From DASUFI01 sp036274635 (GTDB lineage Bacteria > Planctomycetota > B15-G4): DNA of 22,861 bases. Every line of letters starts with the position of its first letter. The stretch's first letter is position 1. The notes below the pieces were generated by a model. That model saw nothing but the letters and a program-made list of their open reading frames with translations, did no database searches and was not told the origin of the DNA. Of this stretch, positions 1 through 7,640 are shown in pieces. The stretch lies in assembly GCA_036274635.1 (NCBI GenBank), contig DASUFI010000050.1, positions 1 through 22,861 on the forward strand, given 5' to 3'. Both the position numbers and the translations under genes were made by a program.

Positions 1-1149
1 CTGCACACGGGCCTCGGCCGCGCCCCGCTGGGCGAAGCCGCCGCGGCCGCACTGGCCGCGATCGCCACCGGCTTCAGCGTGCTCGAGGTCGACCCCGCCA
101 GCGGGCAGCGCAGCCACCGCGAGGACCAGCTCGTCCCCGACCTGCGCGCGCTCACGGGCGCCGAGTCCGCGACCGTGGTCAACAACAATGCCGGCGCGCT
201 GCTGCTGGCGCTCGCGGCGCTGGCCGGCGGGCGCGAGGTCATCGTGCCGCGGGGCGAGCTGGTGGAGATCGGCGGCGGGTTCCGGCTGCCCGACATCATG
301 ACGCTCTCCGGCGCCCGCCTGCGCGAGGTGGGCACGACCAACCGAACCTATGCGCGTGACGTCGAGCAGGCGCTGGGCAAGGACACGGGCCTGGTGCTGT
401 CGGTGCACACGAGCAACTTCCGCGTGGTGGGCTTCCATCACCGGCCGGCGCGCGAGGAGCTGGTGGCGCTGTGCCGCAAGCGGCGCGTGCCCTTGCTGGA
501 GGACATCGGCTCAGGGCTGCTGCAGCCGGCCGGCGCCGCCTGGGGCGCGGCGGCGCCGCTGCTGGCGGCCGAGCCGGACGCCCGGAGCGCGCTGGCGGCG
601 GGCGTGGACCTCGTGTGCTTCTCGGGCGACAAGCTGCTGGGTGGGCCGCAGGCCGGCGTGCTGCTGGGGCGCAGCAAGCTGGTGGCCGCGTGCCGGAGGC
701 ACGACCTGTTCCGCGCGCTGCGCCCCGACCGCCTCGCCCTGGCGGCGCTGGCGGCCACGCTGGGCGCCTGGCGGCGCGGCGGCGGCGAGCTGCCGGTGGT
801 GGTGGCGCTCGCGCGCACGCCCGCGGCGCGCATGGGCCTGGCGCGCGTCCTGTCGGCGCGGCTCGCGCGGTGCTTCCCTTCGGCGCAGTTCCTGGCCGTC
901 GCCTCGCGGGCGCAGGCCGGCAGCGGCAGCCTGCCCGCGCGCGACCTGCGCTCCGCGGCGGTGGAGGTGATCTGGCCAGGCCTGTCCGCCGAGGCCCTGG
1001 GCGAGGCGCTGCGCTGCGGCGAGCCGCCGGTCTTCGCGCGCGTCTGGCGCGGCCGCCTGCGCCTCGACGTGCTGGCCCTGCTGGCTGGTGACGACGAGTC
1101 GCTCGAGCGCGCCCTCGCCGCGCTGCCCGCGCCGGGTCGCGGCGCATGA
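1..1149 (+). CDS. selA: L-seryl-tRNA(Sec) selenium transferase, 5' partial
   Basis: This is a PLP-dependent enzyme that converts Ser-tRNA(Sec) to Sec-tRNA(Sec) using selenophosphate. The frame is open from base 1 and begins inside the family motif LHTGLGRAPLG (usually LHTNLGRA), so roughly the first 80 residues lie outside the window. Next come VVNNNAGA, the VPRGELVEIGG segment, EVGTTNRT, and SGDKLLGGPQAG, whose lysine (codon 631-633) is the expected PLP Schiff-base residue. The frame ends at a TGA that overlaps the selD start as ATGA, so the two genes are translationally coupled. The visible length of 382 residues fits a bacterial SelA of about 460. The identification is secure; only the N-terminus and any promoter are missing. 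Confidence 0.97.
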   Translation: MHTGLGRAPLGEAAAAALAAIATGFSVLEVDPASGQRSHREDQLVPDLRALTGAESATVVNNNAGALLLALAALAGGREVIVPRGELVEIGGGFRLPDIMTLSGARLREVGTTNRTYARDVEQALGKDTGLVLSVHTSNFRVVGFHHRPAREELVALCRKRRVPLLEDIGSGLLQPAGAAWGAAAPLLAAEPDARSALAAGVDLVCFSGDKLLGGPQAGVLLGRSKLVAACRRHDLFRALRPDRLALAALAATLGAWRRGGGELPVVVALARTPAARMGLARVLSARLARCFPSAQFLAVASRAQAGSGSLPARDLRSAAVEVIWPGLSAEALGEALRCGEPPVFARVWRGRLRLDVLALLAGDDESLERALAALPAPGRGA

Positions 1150-2201
1150 TCAGCTCCGGCCGCCAGCTGCGCCTGACGCGCTACTCCAACTGCGCGGGTT
1201 GAGCCGCCAAGCTCCCGGCCCAGGACCTCGTGCAGGTCCTCTCAGCGCTGCCGAAACAGAGCGACCCGCGCCTGCTCGTCGACACCTCGCACTTCGACGA
1301 CGCGGGCGTGGCGACGGTCACGCCCGAGCTGGCCCTGGTCCAGACGGTGGACTTCTTCCCGCCGGTGGTGGACGACCCGTGGTGGTTCGGGCGCATCGCC
1401 GCGGCCAACGCCCTGTCCGACTGCTACGCGATGGGCGGCACGCCCTTCTCGGCGCTCAACATCGTGGCCTTCCCGACCAGCGAGCTGTCGCTGGACGTGC
1501 TGCGCACGATCCTGGAGGGCGGCAGCCACGCGCTGCAGGAGGCGGGCGCGCTCATGCTGGGCGGGCACTCCATCGTGGACACCGGCATCAAGTACGGCCT
1601 CGCTGTCACCGGCACGCTGCGCCCGGGCACGCAGGTGACCAACGCCGGCGCGCGCGCGGGCGACGTGCTCTACCTCACCAAGCCGCTGGGCACGGGCTGC
1701 CTCACGACCCGCGCGCGCAAGGACAAGGTGTCGGACGAGCACCTCGCGGCCGCGTGCGAGTCCATGGGTCGCCTCAACCGCGCGGCCTGCGAGGCCATGC
1801 TCGAGGCGGGCGTGCACGCGGCCACGGACGTCACGGGCTACGGGCTGCTGGGCCACGGCTTCGAGATGGCGGCGGGCTCCGGCCTCCGGCTGCGCTTCGA
1901 CGCCGCGGCGCTGCCGCTGCTGGACGGCGCTCGACAGGCCATCGAGGCCGGCTGCGCCTCGGGCGGCGCGGCGCGCACGCTCGCGCACCTCGGCGCGCGG
2001 CTGGCCATCGACTCCGGCACCGACCCCGTGCTGCAGCGCCTGGCCGCCGACAGCGAGACCTCAGGCGGCCTGCTGCTCGCCGTCGCGCCCGACCGCGCCG
2101 CGGCGCTGGAAGCCGCGCTTGCGCGCCGCGGCGTGCTGGTGCAGCGCGTCGGCGAGGCCGGCGAGCCCGTGCCCGGCGGCGCGCTGCGGCTCGCGCGCTA
2201 G
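1146..2201 (+). CDS. selD: Selenide, water dikinase (selenophosphate synthetase), Sec-containing
   Basis: SelD makes selenophosphate from selenide and ATP. The gene is read from the ATG that overlaps the selA stop, through an in-frame TGA at 1200-1202 (codon 19), to TAG at 2199-2201, giving 351 residues, close to the family length of about 350. The frame is SelD-like on both sides of the TGA: RLTRYSNCAG, then UGA, then AAKLPAQDL. This puts the UGA where E. coli SelD has catalytic Cys17. Later motifs include the block around DFFPPVVDDPWWFGRIAAAN, SDCYAMGGTPFSALN, GGHSIVDTGIKYG, LTKPLGTG, ATDVTGYGLLGHG and SGGLLLAV. A SECIS-like hairpin follows the UGA and a tRNA-Sec gene lies in the same window. 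Calling the gene from a downstream start such as GTG 1230 would remove the active site. A point-nonsense pseudogene is possible but unlikely. Confidence 0.95.
1200..1240 (+). promoter_or_regulatory. Sec UGA codon with bacterial SECIS-like hairpin
   Basis: The UGA at 1200-1202 is followed, inside the coding sequence, by a perfect 7-bp stem AGGACCT (1222-1228) / AGGTCCT (1234-1240) closed by the loop CGTGC (1229-1233). The loop starts 26 nt after the UGA, and its GU matches the apical GU or GG that SelB recognises in bacterial SECIS elements. Spacing and loop both fit known bacterial SECIS hairpins. SelB binding is inferred, not shown. Confidence 0.8.
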
Positions 2202-2203
2202 CC

Positions 2204-2217
2204 GCCGTCGAGACGGC
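2204..2217. terminator. Small GC hairpin between convergent genes
   Basis: The 18-bp gap between the converging selD and VWA gene ends holds a short GC-rich inverted repeat (GCCGT / ACGGC around CGAG). No T-run follows on either strand, so it is at best a weak bidirectional terminator. Confidence 0.25.
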
Positions 2218-2219
2218 CC

Positions 2220-3695
2220 TCAGCCGTTCGGCGTCAGCTCCACGTAGCGGCCGCCGCCGAGCTCCGCCAACCGCTTGAGGAAGCTCTGCCCGTCGGGCTC
2301 ACCCGCCAGCGACACGCAGTGGATGCGCAGCTGCAGCGCCTCGTTGCGCTCGAGGGCGTACTGCAGCAGCAGGTCCGCGTCGCGCACGGCGCCGGCCGAG
2401 GGTGAGCCATCGGTGAGGATGAAGACGGTGTCGAAGTCCGTGTCCGACGGCTGCGGGGTGTCCAGCGCGCGCTCGGCCAGGTCGAAGGCGGTCTTCAGCG
2501 CGGCGTAGACGTTGGTGCCGCCGCCGGGCGCCCAGGCGAGCACTTCGTCGTGCGCGGCCTTGCGCACGTTCTCGCTGGCGGGCTGCAGCTTCTCGCGCCA
2601 CAGCTTGGCCTCGTCCTCGAAGGGCAGCAGGTCGAAGGCGTCGCCCTGGGTGAGCGTGTCCACCAGGCGCAGCAGCTCCGCGCGCGCGACCGAGAGGCGC
2701 GTGCGCGGCACGCCGGGCTGCTCGGGGTCGGGCGGCAGCATCGTGTCCATGCTGCCCGAGAGGTCCGTGATGAGCAGGAAGCGCCGCGAGAGCGACGGGA
2801 TGGTGTGGTAGCGCGTGCCCATGGAGCGGTAGGGCAGGCTGCTGGAGGCGTTGCCCGTCGCCGTGCGCTGGCCGAGCGCGACCTGGTCGCCCTCCTTGAG
2901 GAAGCCGGCCGGCGCCTCGGCGAGGAACTTCTTCCAGGCCTCGATGTCCAGCTCGAAGTCGTGCGCCGTGAGGCGCGTGAGCATGTCGAGCAGGTCCTCG
3001 CGCAGGCGGCCGGGCTCGAGCGGCAGGCGGTCGACCAGCGGCAGCACGGCCTCGGGGTCGCGCATGTCGGACAAGGCGCGGGCGGCCGCGAGGCGCACGC
3101 GCCAGCGCGGGTCGGAGAGCAGGCCCTTCAGCGCGCCCAGCGAGCGGCCGGGGGCGAGGCGGGCGAGGGCGTCGGGCACCTCGAGGCGCACGCGCTCGGT
3201 GGGGTCGAGGGCCAGCGCCAGGATGCGGTCGAGGCGCGCGTCGTCGCGCGCGCGCCCGAGCACGCGCACGGCCGCAGCCCGCACGTGCGGGTCGGGGTCG
3301 TCGAGGCCCGCCCGCGCCGCCGTGCGCCAGTCGAGCCCCGCAGGCCGCGCGTCGCCCAGCGCCAGCAGCACCTGCTCGCGCGCCACCGGGTCGTGGTTCT
3401 TGAGGCCGCGGTCCGCGAGGCGCGCCAGCGTGTCCTTGCCCGCGTAGGCGCCCAGCACCCGCCGCGCCGAGGGGAACAGCGCCACCTCGTCGCGCTCGAA
3501 GAGGTCGAGAATGGCGTCCACGCAGCGCGGGTCGTCGAAGCGCGCGAGGTTCTCCAGCGCCGCGCGGCGCTCGGGCGTGACGCCGTCGCGCCAGCCGTGC
3601 GCGACGGCCTCGAGCGCGGTGCGCAGGGCGTCGTGCCCGGCGGCCGGCGGGGCCGCCAGCAGCGCGAGCAGCAGCAGCAGGGGACGGTTCACCAT
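2220..3695 (-). CDS. Exported HEAT-repeat / von Willebrand factor A domain protein
   Basis: The protein has 491 residues. A signal peptide (about 1-20, MVNRPLLLLLALLAAPPAAG) is followed by HEAT/armadillo-like helical repeats over about 30-250. These have the pattern DPDPHVRAAAVRVLGRA and DPRWRVRLAAARALSDM. A C-terminal VWA domain runs from about 305 to 491. The VWA domain has an intact metal-ion-dependent adhesion site: DLSGSMD at about 311-317, a GGGTN segment, and ILTDGSPS. It is probably a periplasmic or surface protein-interaction module; no catalytic function is evident. The ATG overlaps the folD stop by 7 nt (ATGGTGA), so it is the last gene of the TPR-folD-VWA unit. The stop faces selD. 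The specific partner is unknown. Confidence 0.88.
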   Translation of the reverse strand: MVNRPLLLLLALLAAPPAAGHDALRTALEAVAHGWRDGVTPERRAALENLARFDDPRCVDAILDLFERDEVALFPSARRVLGAYAGKDTLARLADRGLKNHDPVAREQVLLALGDARPAGLDWRTAARAGLDDPDPHVRAAAVRVLGRARDDARLDRILALALDPTERVRLEVPDALARLAPGRSLGALKGLLSDPRWRVRLAAARALSDMRDPEAVLPLVDRLPLEPGRLREDLLDMLTRLTAHDFELDIEAWKKFLAEAPAGFLKEGDQVALGQRTATGNASSSLPYRSMGTRYHTIPSLSRRFLLITDLSGSMDTMLPPDPEQPGVPRTRLSVARAELLRLVDTLTQGDAFDLLPFEDEAKLWREKLQPASENVRKAAHDEVLAWAPGGGTNVYAALKTAFDLAERALDTPQPSDTDFDTVFILTDGSPSAGAVRDADLLLQYALERNEALQLRIHCVSLAGEPDGQSFLKRLAELGGGRYVELTPNG

Positions 3696-4567
3696 GCAGG
3701 CGGGAAGTAGCCCGGAATCGCGGCGGCGGTGACGTGACGCAGCAGGACGGCATTGGTCACCGGCCCCACGCCCCCCGGCACGGGCGTGAAGAAGCCGGCC
3801 ACCTCGGCCACGGCGGGCTCCGCGTCGCCGGCCAGCGTGGGGCCGCCGGGCCCGTCCACCGGGTGCGTGCCCACGTCCACGACCACGGCGCCGGGCCGCA
3901 CCATGTCCGGCTTGAGCAGGCCGCGCACGCCCGCGGCCACGACCACGATGTCCGCGCGCCGCGCGTGGGCTGCGACTTCGCGCGTGCGTGTGTGGCACAG
4001 CGTCACCGTCGCGTGACCGCCGGGCAGCGGCGCCGCCAGCATGGCGGCCAGCGGCCGCCCGACCACCAGGCTGCGCCCGATCACGCACACCTCGCGCCCC
4101 TCGGGCGAGAGGCGCGGATCGCTGGCGAGGATCTCGGCCACCGCCGCGGCGGTGCAGGGCGCCACGTGCCGCCGCTCGCCGGCCAGCACCGCGCCGAGGC
4201 TCGCGCGCGCGACGCCGTCCACGTCCTTGGCCGGCGGCACCAGCGCCGCGATCCGCGCCGCGTCGAGACCCTTCGGCAGCGGGACCTGCAGCATGAGGCC
4301 GTGCACCGCGCTGTCCTCGGCCAGCGCCGCGACGGCGGCTTCCACGTCCGCCTGCCGCGCTCCGGCCGGCAGCAGGCTGCGGCGGCTGTCGAGGCCGGCC
4401 TTGGCGCAGGCGCGGTCGATCGCGTCGAGGTAGGCCAGCGAGGCGCCCTCCGCTCCCACGGCCACGTTCGCGAGGCACGGCCGCACGCCGCCCTGCGCCA
4501 GCGCCGCCGCCACCTGCTCGCGGATGCGCGCCGCGATGGGCGCGCCCTTGAGCAGCTCCGCCGGCAT
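3689..4567 (-). CDS. folD: FolD-family methylenetetrahydrofolate dehydrogenase / cyclohydrolase, catalytic Lys replaced
   Basis: The product is 292 residues, the normal length for FolD, which interconverts 5,10-methylene-THF and 10-formyl-THF. Recognisable motifs are GLMLQVPLPKG (substrate-site Gln), KDVDG (the Asp equivalent to E. coli D121), PCTA, the cofactor-site IGRSLVVGRP, VVVDVGTHPV, and the C-terminal signature FTPVPGGVGPVT. The usual YxxxK substrate motif reads YLDAI at 46-50, so isoleucine occupies the position of the cyclohydrolase-critical lysine (K54 in E. coli, K56 in human). Flanking residues align without a gap. The protein may keep dehydrogenase activity and lose or alter cyclohydrolase activity. 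The ATG overlaps the upstream TPR gene stop (TGATG), and its own end overlaps the VWA start. Confidence 0.93.
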   Translation of the reverse strand: MPAELLKGAPIAARIREQVAAALAQGGVRPCLANVAVGAEGASLAYLDAIDRACAKAGLDSRRSLLPAGARQADVEAAVAALAEDSAVHGLMLQVPLPKGLDAARIAALVPPAKDVDGVARASLGAVLAGERRHVAPCTAAAVAEILASDPRLSPEGREVCVIGRSLVVGRPLAAMLAAPLPGGHATVTLCHTRTREVAAHARRADIVVVAAGVRGLLKPDMVRPGAVVVDVGTHPVDGPGGPTLAGDAEPAVAEVAGFFTPVPGGVGPVTNAVLLRHVTAAAIPGYFPPAW

Positions 4568-5277
4568 CAGCCGCCCGCCTTCGGCTTGCGCTCGAGCGCG
4601 GCGAGGCGCGTCTGCATCTGGTTGCGCGGCATGAGGTCGCCCTTCTGGTCGGCCAGCGGGATGCCGCGCCGGTAGATCTCCGCGGCTTCGCCCGGCACGC
4701 CGGCTTCCTCGAGCGCCTTGCCCAGCTCGAGGTAGGTCACCGACATCTGCGCGTCGGCGGCCAGCGCGGCCTTGAGCTGCGCCACGGCCTTGGCCGCCAT
4801 GCCCAGCTTGCGGTAGCTGCCAGCCAGGGCGAGGCGCGCGCGCACGTCCTTCGGCGCGGCGGCGACGGCCTCCTCCTGGCGCGTCACCAGCTCGGCGTCG
4901 GGCGGACGCTCGAGCGAGTTGGCCGGCGCGGACGACTCGCCCTTGCGCTTGATCTCGTCCTTCCACCCCAGCACGCGCGCCTTGGCCTGCCAGTCCTCGG
5001 CGGTGGCCTTGTCCCCCTTCAGCATCCAGAAGCGGCTGATGTTGGCGTGCGCCATGATCGAGTCCGGGCGCGTCTTGAGCACGCGCTGCGTGACCTCGAT
5101 GGCGCGATCCAGCTCGCCCGCCTCGGACAGCAGCATGCCGTAGACCTCGAGGCTGTCGGCGTGGTCCGGGTCCTGCACCAGGATCTCCTCGATCAGCCTC
5201 CGTGCGGCGGGCTTGTCACCCTTGCGGTTGGCGGCCAGGGCCTGCATGAAGCGGCGGTCGAGCTCGGTGGGGGGCAC
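4567..5277 (-). CDS. TPR-repeat protein
   Basis: This 236-residue protein has tetratricopeptide-like helix pairs in two blocks. One spans about 5-105 (for example QDPDHADSLEVYGMLLSEAGELDRAIEV). The other spans about 135-215 (DVRARLALAGSYRKLGMAAKAVAQL and VTYLELGKALEEAGVPGEAAEIY, read in two segments). A charged linker joins them. There is no signal peptide or membrane segment, so it is probably a cytoplasmic scaffold. The chosen start is GTG at 5277; the next in-frame ATG is codon 11, and no strong Shine-Dalgarno sequence is visible. It is first in the unit with folD and the VWA gene, and a conserved hairpin repeat lies about 70 bp upstream. No specific function can be assigned. Confidence 0.8.
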   Translation of the reverse strand: MPPTELDRRFMQALAANRKGDKPAARRLIEEILVQDPDHADSLEVYGMLLSEAGELDRAIEVTQRVLKTRPDSIMAHANISRFWMLKGDKATAEDWQAKARVLGWKDEIKRKGESSAPANSLERPPDAELVTRQEEAVAAAPKDVRARLALAGSYRKLGMAAKAVAQLKAALAADAQMSVTYLELGKALEEAGVPGEAAEIYRRGIPLADQKGDLMPRNQMQTRLAALERKPKAGG

Positions 5278-5344
5278 GGACCCATCCTAGCGCTGCGGGC
5301 GGCGCGGCCGATGCGCGACCGGCGGCGAGGCGCCGAGGTCCTGC

Positions 5345-5393
5345 CGGCCGGCGTACAGGAAGACCTCAGTGATGAACTCCTGTACGGCGACGG
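5345..5393. repeat. Hairpin repeat, copy 1 (constant loop)
   Basis: A perfect 8-bp inverted repeat, GTACAGGA (5353-5360) and TCCTGTAC (5378-5385), encloses a 17-nt loop ending in CTCAGTGATGAAC. Imperfect pairing extends outward to about 5345/5393. The same loop, with different stem bases that still pair, occurs at 19683-19733. It lies between the 5' end of the TPR gene and the 3' end of the OsmC gene. No known element was recognised. Confidence 0.7.
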
Positions 5394-5454
5394 CCCGGAC
5401 CCCCGCGGTCGATGGTGACGCTGGTCCCGCGGGCGCGCCTCGCGGCCGCCCGCC

Positions 5455-5883
5455 TCAGGCCAGGCGCGCGTCCAGCGAGATCTCCGCCTTCAGCAGCCGC
5501 GACACCGGGCAGATGGCCTTGGCCTCGGCGGCGATCTTCTGGAAGGCCTCGTTGCTGGTTCCCGGCACGTGGCCGATGAGCGTGAGCTTGATGCGCGGGA
5601 TCGAGAAGCCGGTGGCGTCCTTCTCCAGGCTCACGACCGCCGTGGTGTCGAGCCGCTGCGCGGTGAGACCTGCCTTCTCGAGCAGGGCAGAGAGCTGCAT
5701 GGTGTAGCAGCCGGCGTGCGCGGCGCCGAGGAGTTCCTCGGGGTTCGTGCCGGGCTGGCTCTCGAAGCGGCTCGAGAAGCCGTAGGGCGCGGCCGAGAGA
5801 ACGCCGCTCTGGGTCGTGAGCGTGCCGCGTCCGGTCTTGAGGCCGCCGGACCACTGGGCCGAGGCACTGCGATCGATCGCCAT
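5455..5883 (-). CDS. OsmC/Ohr-family peroxiredoxin-like protein
   Basis: The protein has 142 residues, the usual OsmC length. OsmC and Ohr are small cytoplasmic thiol peroxidases that reduce organic hydroperoxides. Both redox cysteines are present: one in AAHAGCYTMQLSALLEKAG and one in AICPVSRLLK. The early WSGGLKTGRGTLTT and the segment TNPEELLGAAHAG match the OsmC subgroup (YhfA/OsmC type) better than Ohr. The ATG at 5883 has a GGAG ribosome-binding site nearby. The cysteines are true Cys codons rather than UGA, so it is not a selenoprotein. It lies just downstream of the tRNA-Sec gene on the same strand, and its end faces hairpin repeat copy 1. Confidence 0.9.
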   Translation of the reverse strand: MAIDRSASAQWSGGLKTGRGTLTTQSGVLSAAPYGFSSRFESQPGTNPEELLGAAHAGCYTMQLSALLEKAGLTAQRLDTTAVVSLEKDATGFSIPRIKLTLIGHVPGTSNEAFQKIAAEAKAICPVSRLLKAEISLDARLA

Positions 5884-5964
5884 GGTGAGGCTCCGGAGGA
5901 GGAGCCTGACATCATGCCTCGCGGGCGCCCAGCGGGCACCCGACCAGTGTGCCCCGGCAGGGCA

Positions 5965-6061
5965 TGGCGGGAGCGCATGGGAATCGAACCCACCCGGGGA
6001 CTTGATCGGCCCCCAATCCGGATTTGAAGTCCGGTGGGCACACCAGCGCCCTGCCGCTCCC
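5965..6061 (-). tRNA. selC: tRNA-Sec (anticodon UCA)
   Basis: A 97-nt tRNA with the long architecture of bacterial tRNA-Sec. The acceptor 5' strand GGGAGCGG faces GCGCTCCC at the 3' side, giving seven pairs and a G-G opposition at the eighth position. The D arm has six pairs (GGGCGC / GTGCCC) around TGGT. The anticodon loop is CTTCAAA with anticodon TCA at 6027-6025. There is a long variable arm, then the T arm GTGGG-TTCGATT-CCCAT. The discriminator is G, and CCA is encoded. This closely parallels E. coli selC and shows that UGA is read as selenocysteine. Confidence 0.96.
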
Positions 6062-6164
6062 GGCGATCCCTTGCGCGGATCGGTGACCGCGGATGCGGCG
6101 ACCCGCGGGCGGCGCGCATCGTAGCAGGCACGGCGCGCCCGCGGCCGCCGCAGCGCCGGGCGGG

Positions 6165-7640
6165 TCAGCGCCCGCTGTCGTCCCCTGGATCGGTGGGCTC
6201 GGCCGGCGCGCCCTTCTGACGGCCCGTGTATCCCAGGCCGTCGAGGATGCGCCGCATCTCCGGGCTCTCCTGCTCCGCCTCCACCTTGTCGTAGAGGTGG
6301 AAGGCTCCGGCCGCCTGCTCGCGCAGCGCGATCATTCCGCGCAGCACCTCCTGCACCTGCGGGTCGGTGCTCGACGCGAGGTTGTCGCGCTCGTGCGGGT
6401 CGGTCTTGAGCTGGTAGAGCTGGATGGGCATGCCCAGCGCGTCGCCCGTGGACGTGGGGAAGATGAACTTGAAGCCCGTCTCGGGCTTGCGCACGAGCGT
6501 GGCCTCCTGCGCGTGGCTGAAGATGGCCGTCCGCGGGCGCGCGGAGCCGGCCAGCACGTCCTGCAGCGCGCGGCCGGAGAGCTCGGGGTCGTCGGGCAGG
6601 CCGGCGGCGCGCAGCAGCGTGGGCACCACGTCCACGTTCTCGACGGGCGTGTCGACGCGCTTGCCGACGGGGATGCCCGGGCCCGCGGCCAGGAGCGGCA
6701 CGTGCACCAGCTCCTGGAACATGTGGTAGCTGTGGTCGCGGAAGAAGACCTCGCGCAGCGTGCGCTGGGCGGGCGGCAGCTCCTGGATCTTGGCCGGGTG
6801 GTGCTGGTGGTCCCACAGCATCTCGCCGTGGTCGGCGGTGACCACCGTGAACAGCTCGCGCCCCGCCGCGCTGGCCGAGGCGCGCAGCTCGGGCAGGAGC
6901 TTGCCGAGCACGCCGTCCGCCACGAGGATCTCGCCGTCGTAGCGGTTGATGGCATCCAGGATGTAGCGCCGGTCCTCGTCGAACTTGTCGTAGATGGGCT
7001 GCCCGGGGCCGGCGAGGCGCGTGGCCTTGGCCCACTCCTCGATGGTGTCGCCGCGCACCTTGACGACGCCGCCCACCTTGAGGTCCGCGGGCGGCTCGTA
7101 GGGGAAGTGCGGGTCGAAGAAGTGCAGGTAGAAGAAGCGCGGCCGCTCGCCGCGCGGGTGGGCGGCCAGCCACGGGTCCAGCACCTTCTGCAGCGCGGGC
7201 GCGCTCCAGGTCTGATCGTTGGTGACCTCTCGGCCCACGTACTGGTCGAATCCCCGGTCGTAATCGCCTGCATGGCAGATGGCGGGGTTGGCGACGAAGG
7301 CCAGCGTCTCGTAGCCCGCGTCGCGCAGGCGCTCGGCCAGTGTCGGCACCGAGGGCGGCATGCGCTTGGCGTTCACGAACAGGTGTCGGCCGCTGAGGAT
7401 GGAGGCCACGGACGGCAGCGTCCAGCTCGACTGCGAGGTGGCGTCGAGGAAGACCGCGCCGTGCGCGCCGAGGTCGTCCAGCGCCGGCGAGGTGGGGCGG
7501 GCGTAGCCGAAGGACGAGAGGTGGTCGGCGCGCAGCGTGTCGATGACCACCAGGACGAGGTCGGGACGAGTGTCCGGCACGGACTTCGCGCCGCAGGCGG
7601 CCAGCAGCGCGAGCAGCGGGGCGAGCAGGCGTGGTGTCAC
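6165..7640 (-). CDS. Sulfatase/phosphotransferase-fold lipoprotein with probable Thr nucleophile
   Basis: This 491-residue member of the alkaline-phosphatase/sulfatase superfamily starts at GTG 7640 and overlaps the upstream gene stop as GTGA. A GGAGG ribosome-binding site precedes it. The N-terminus is a lipoprotein signal with LLAAC (Cys16). The fold motifs are VVIDTLRADHL (metal Asp about 34), GYARPTSPALDDL, SWTLPSVASILSGRH, HFFDPHFPYEPP and VTADHGEMLWDH. Where true sulfatases have the formylglycine CxPxR motif, this protein has TLPSV, with Thr at about 74. That pattern occurs in LTA-synthase and EptA-like phosphotransferases, so transfer or hydrolysis of a phosphate ester on a surface glycan or lipid is more likely than sulfate ester hydrolysis. 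It is the last gene of the glycan unit. Confidence 0.9.
   Translation of the reverse strand: MTPRLLAPLLALLAACGAKSVPDTRPDLVLVVIDTLRADHLSSFGYARPTSPALDDLGAHGAVFLDATSQSSWTLPSVASILSGRHLFVNAKRMPPSVPTLAERLRDAGYETLAFVANPAICHAGDYDRGFDQYVGREVTNDQTWSAPALQKVLDPWLAAHPRGERPRFFYLHFFDPHFPYEPPADLKVGGVVKVRGDTIEEWAKATRLAGPGQPIYDKFDEDRRYILDAINRYDGEILVADGVLGKLLPELRASASAAGRELFTVVTADHGEMLWDHQHHPAKIQELPPAQRTLREVFFRDHSYHMFQELVHVPLLAAGPGIPVGKRVDTPVENVDVVPTLLRAAGLPDDPELSGRALQDVLAGSARPRTAIFSHAQEATLVRKPETGFKFIFPTSTGDALGMPIQLYQLKTDPHERDNLASSTDPQVQEVLRGMIALREQAAGAFHLYDKVEAEQESPEMRRILDGLGYTGRQKGAPAEPTDPGDDSGR

Noticed and set aside
1200..1202. TGA as a nonsense mutation making selD a pseudogene
   Set aside because: Position, flanking motif, SECIS-like hairpin and tRNA-Sec all favour Sec decoding, and the rest of the frame is intact.
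5361..5377. Loop with GTGATGA as a C/D-box kink-turn or hammerhead core
   Set aside because: No matching CUGA D box, and the hammerhead CUGAUGA and GAAA cores are absent.
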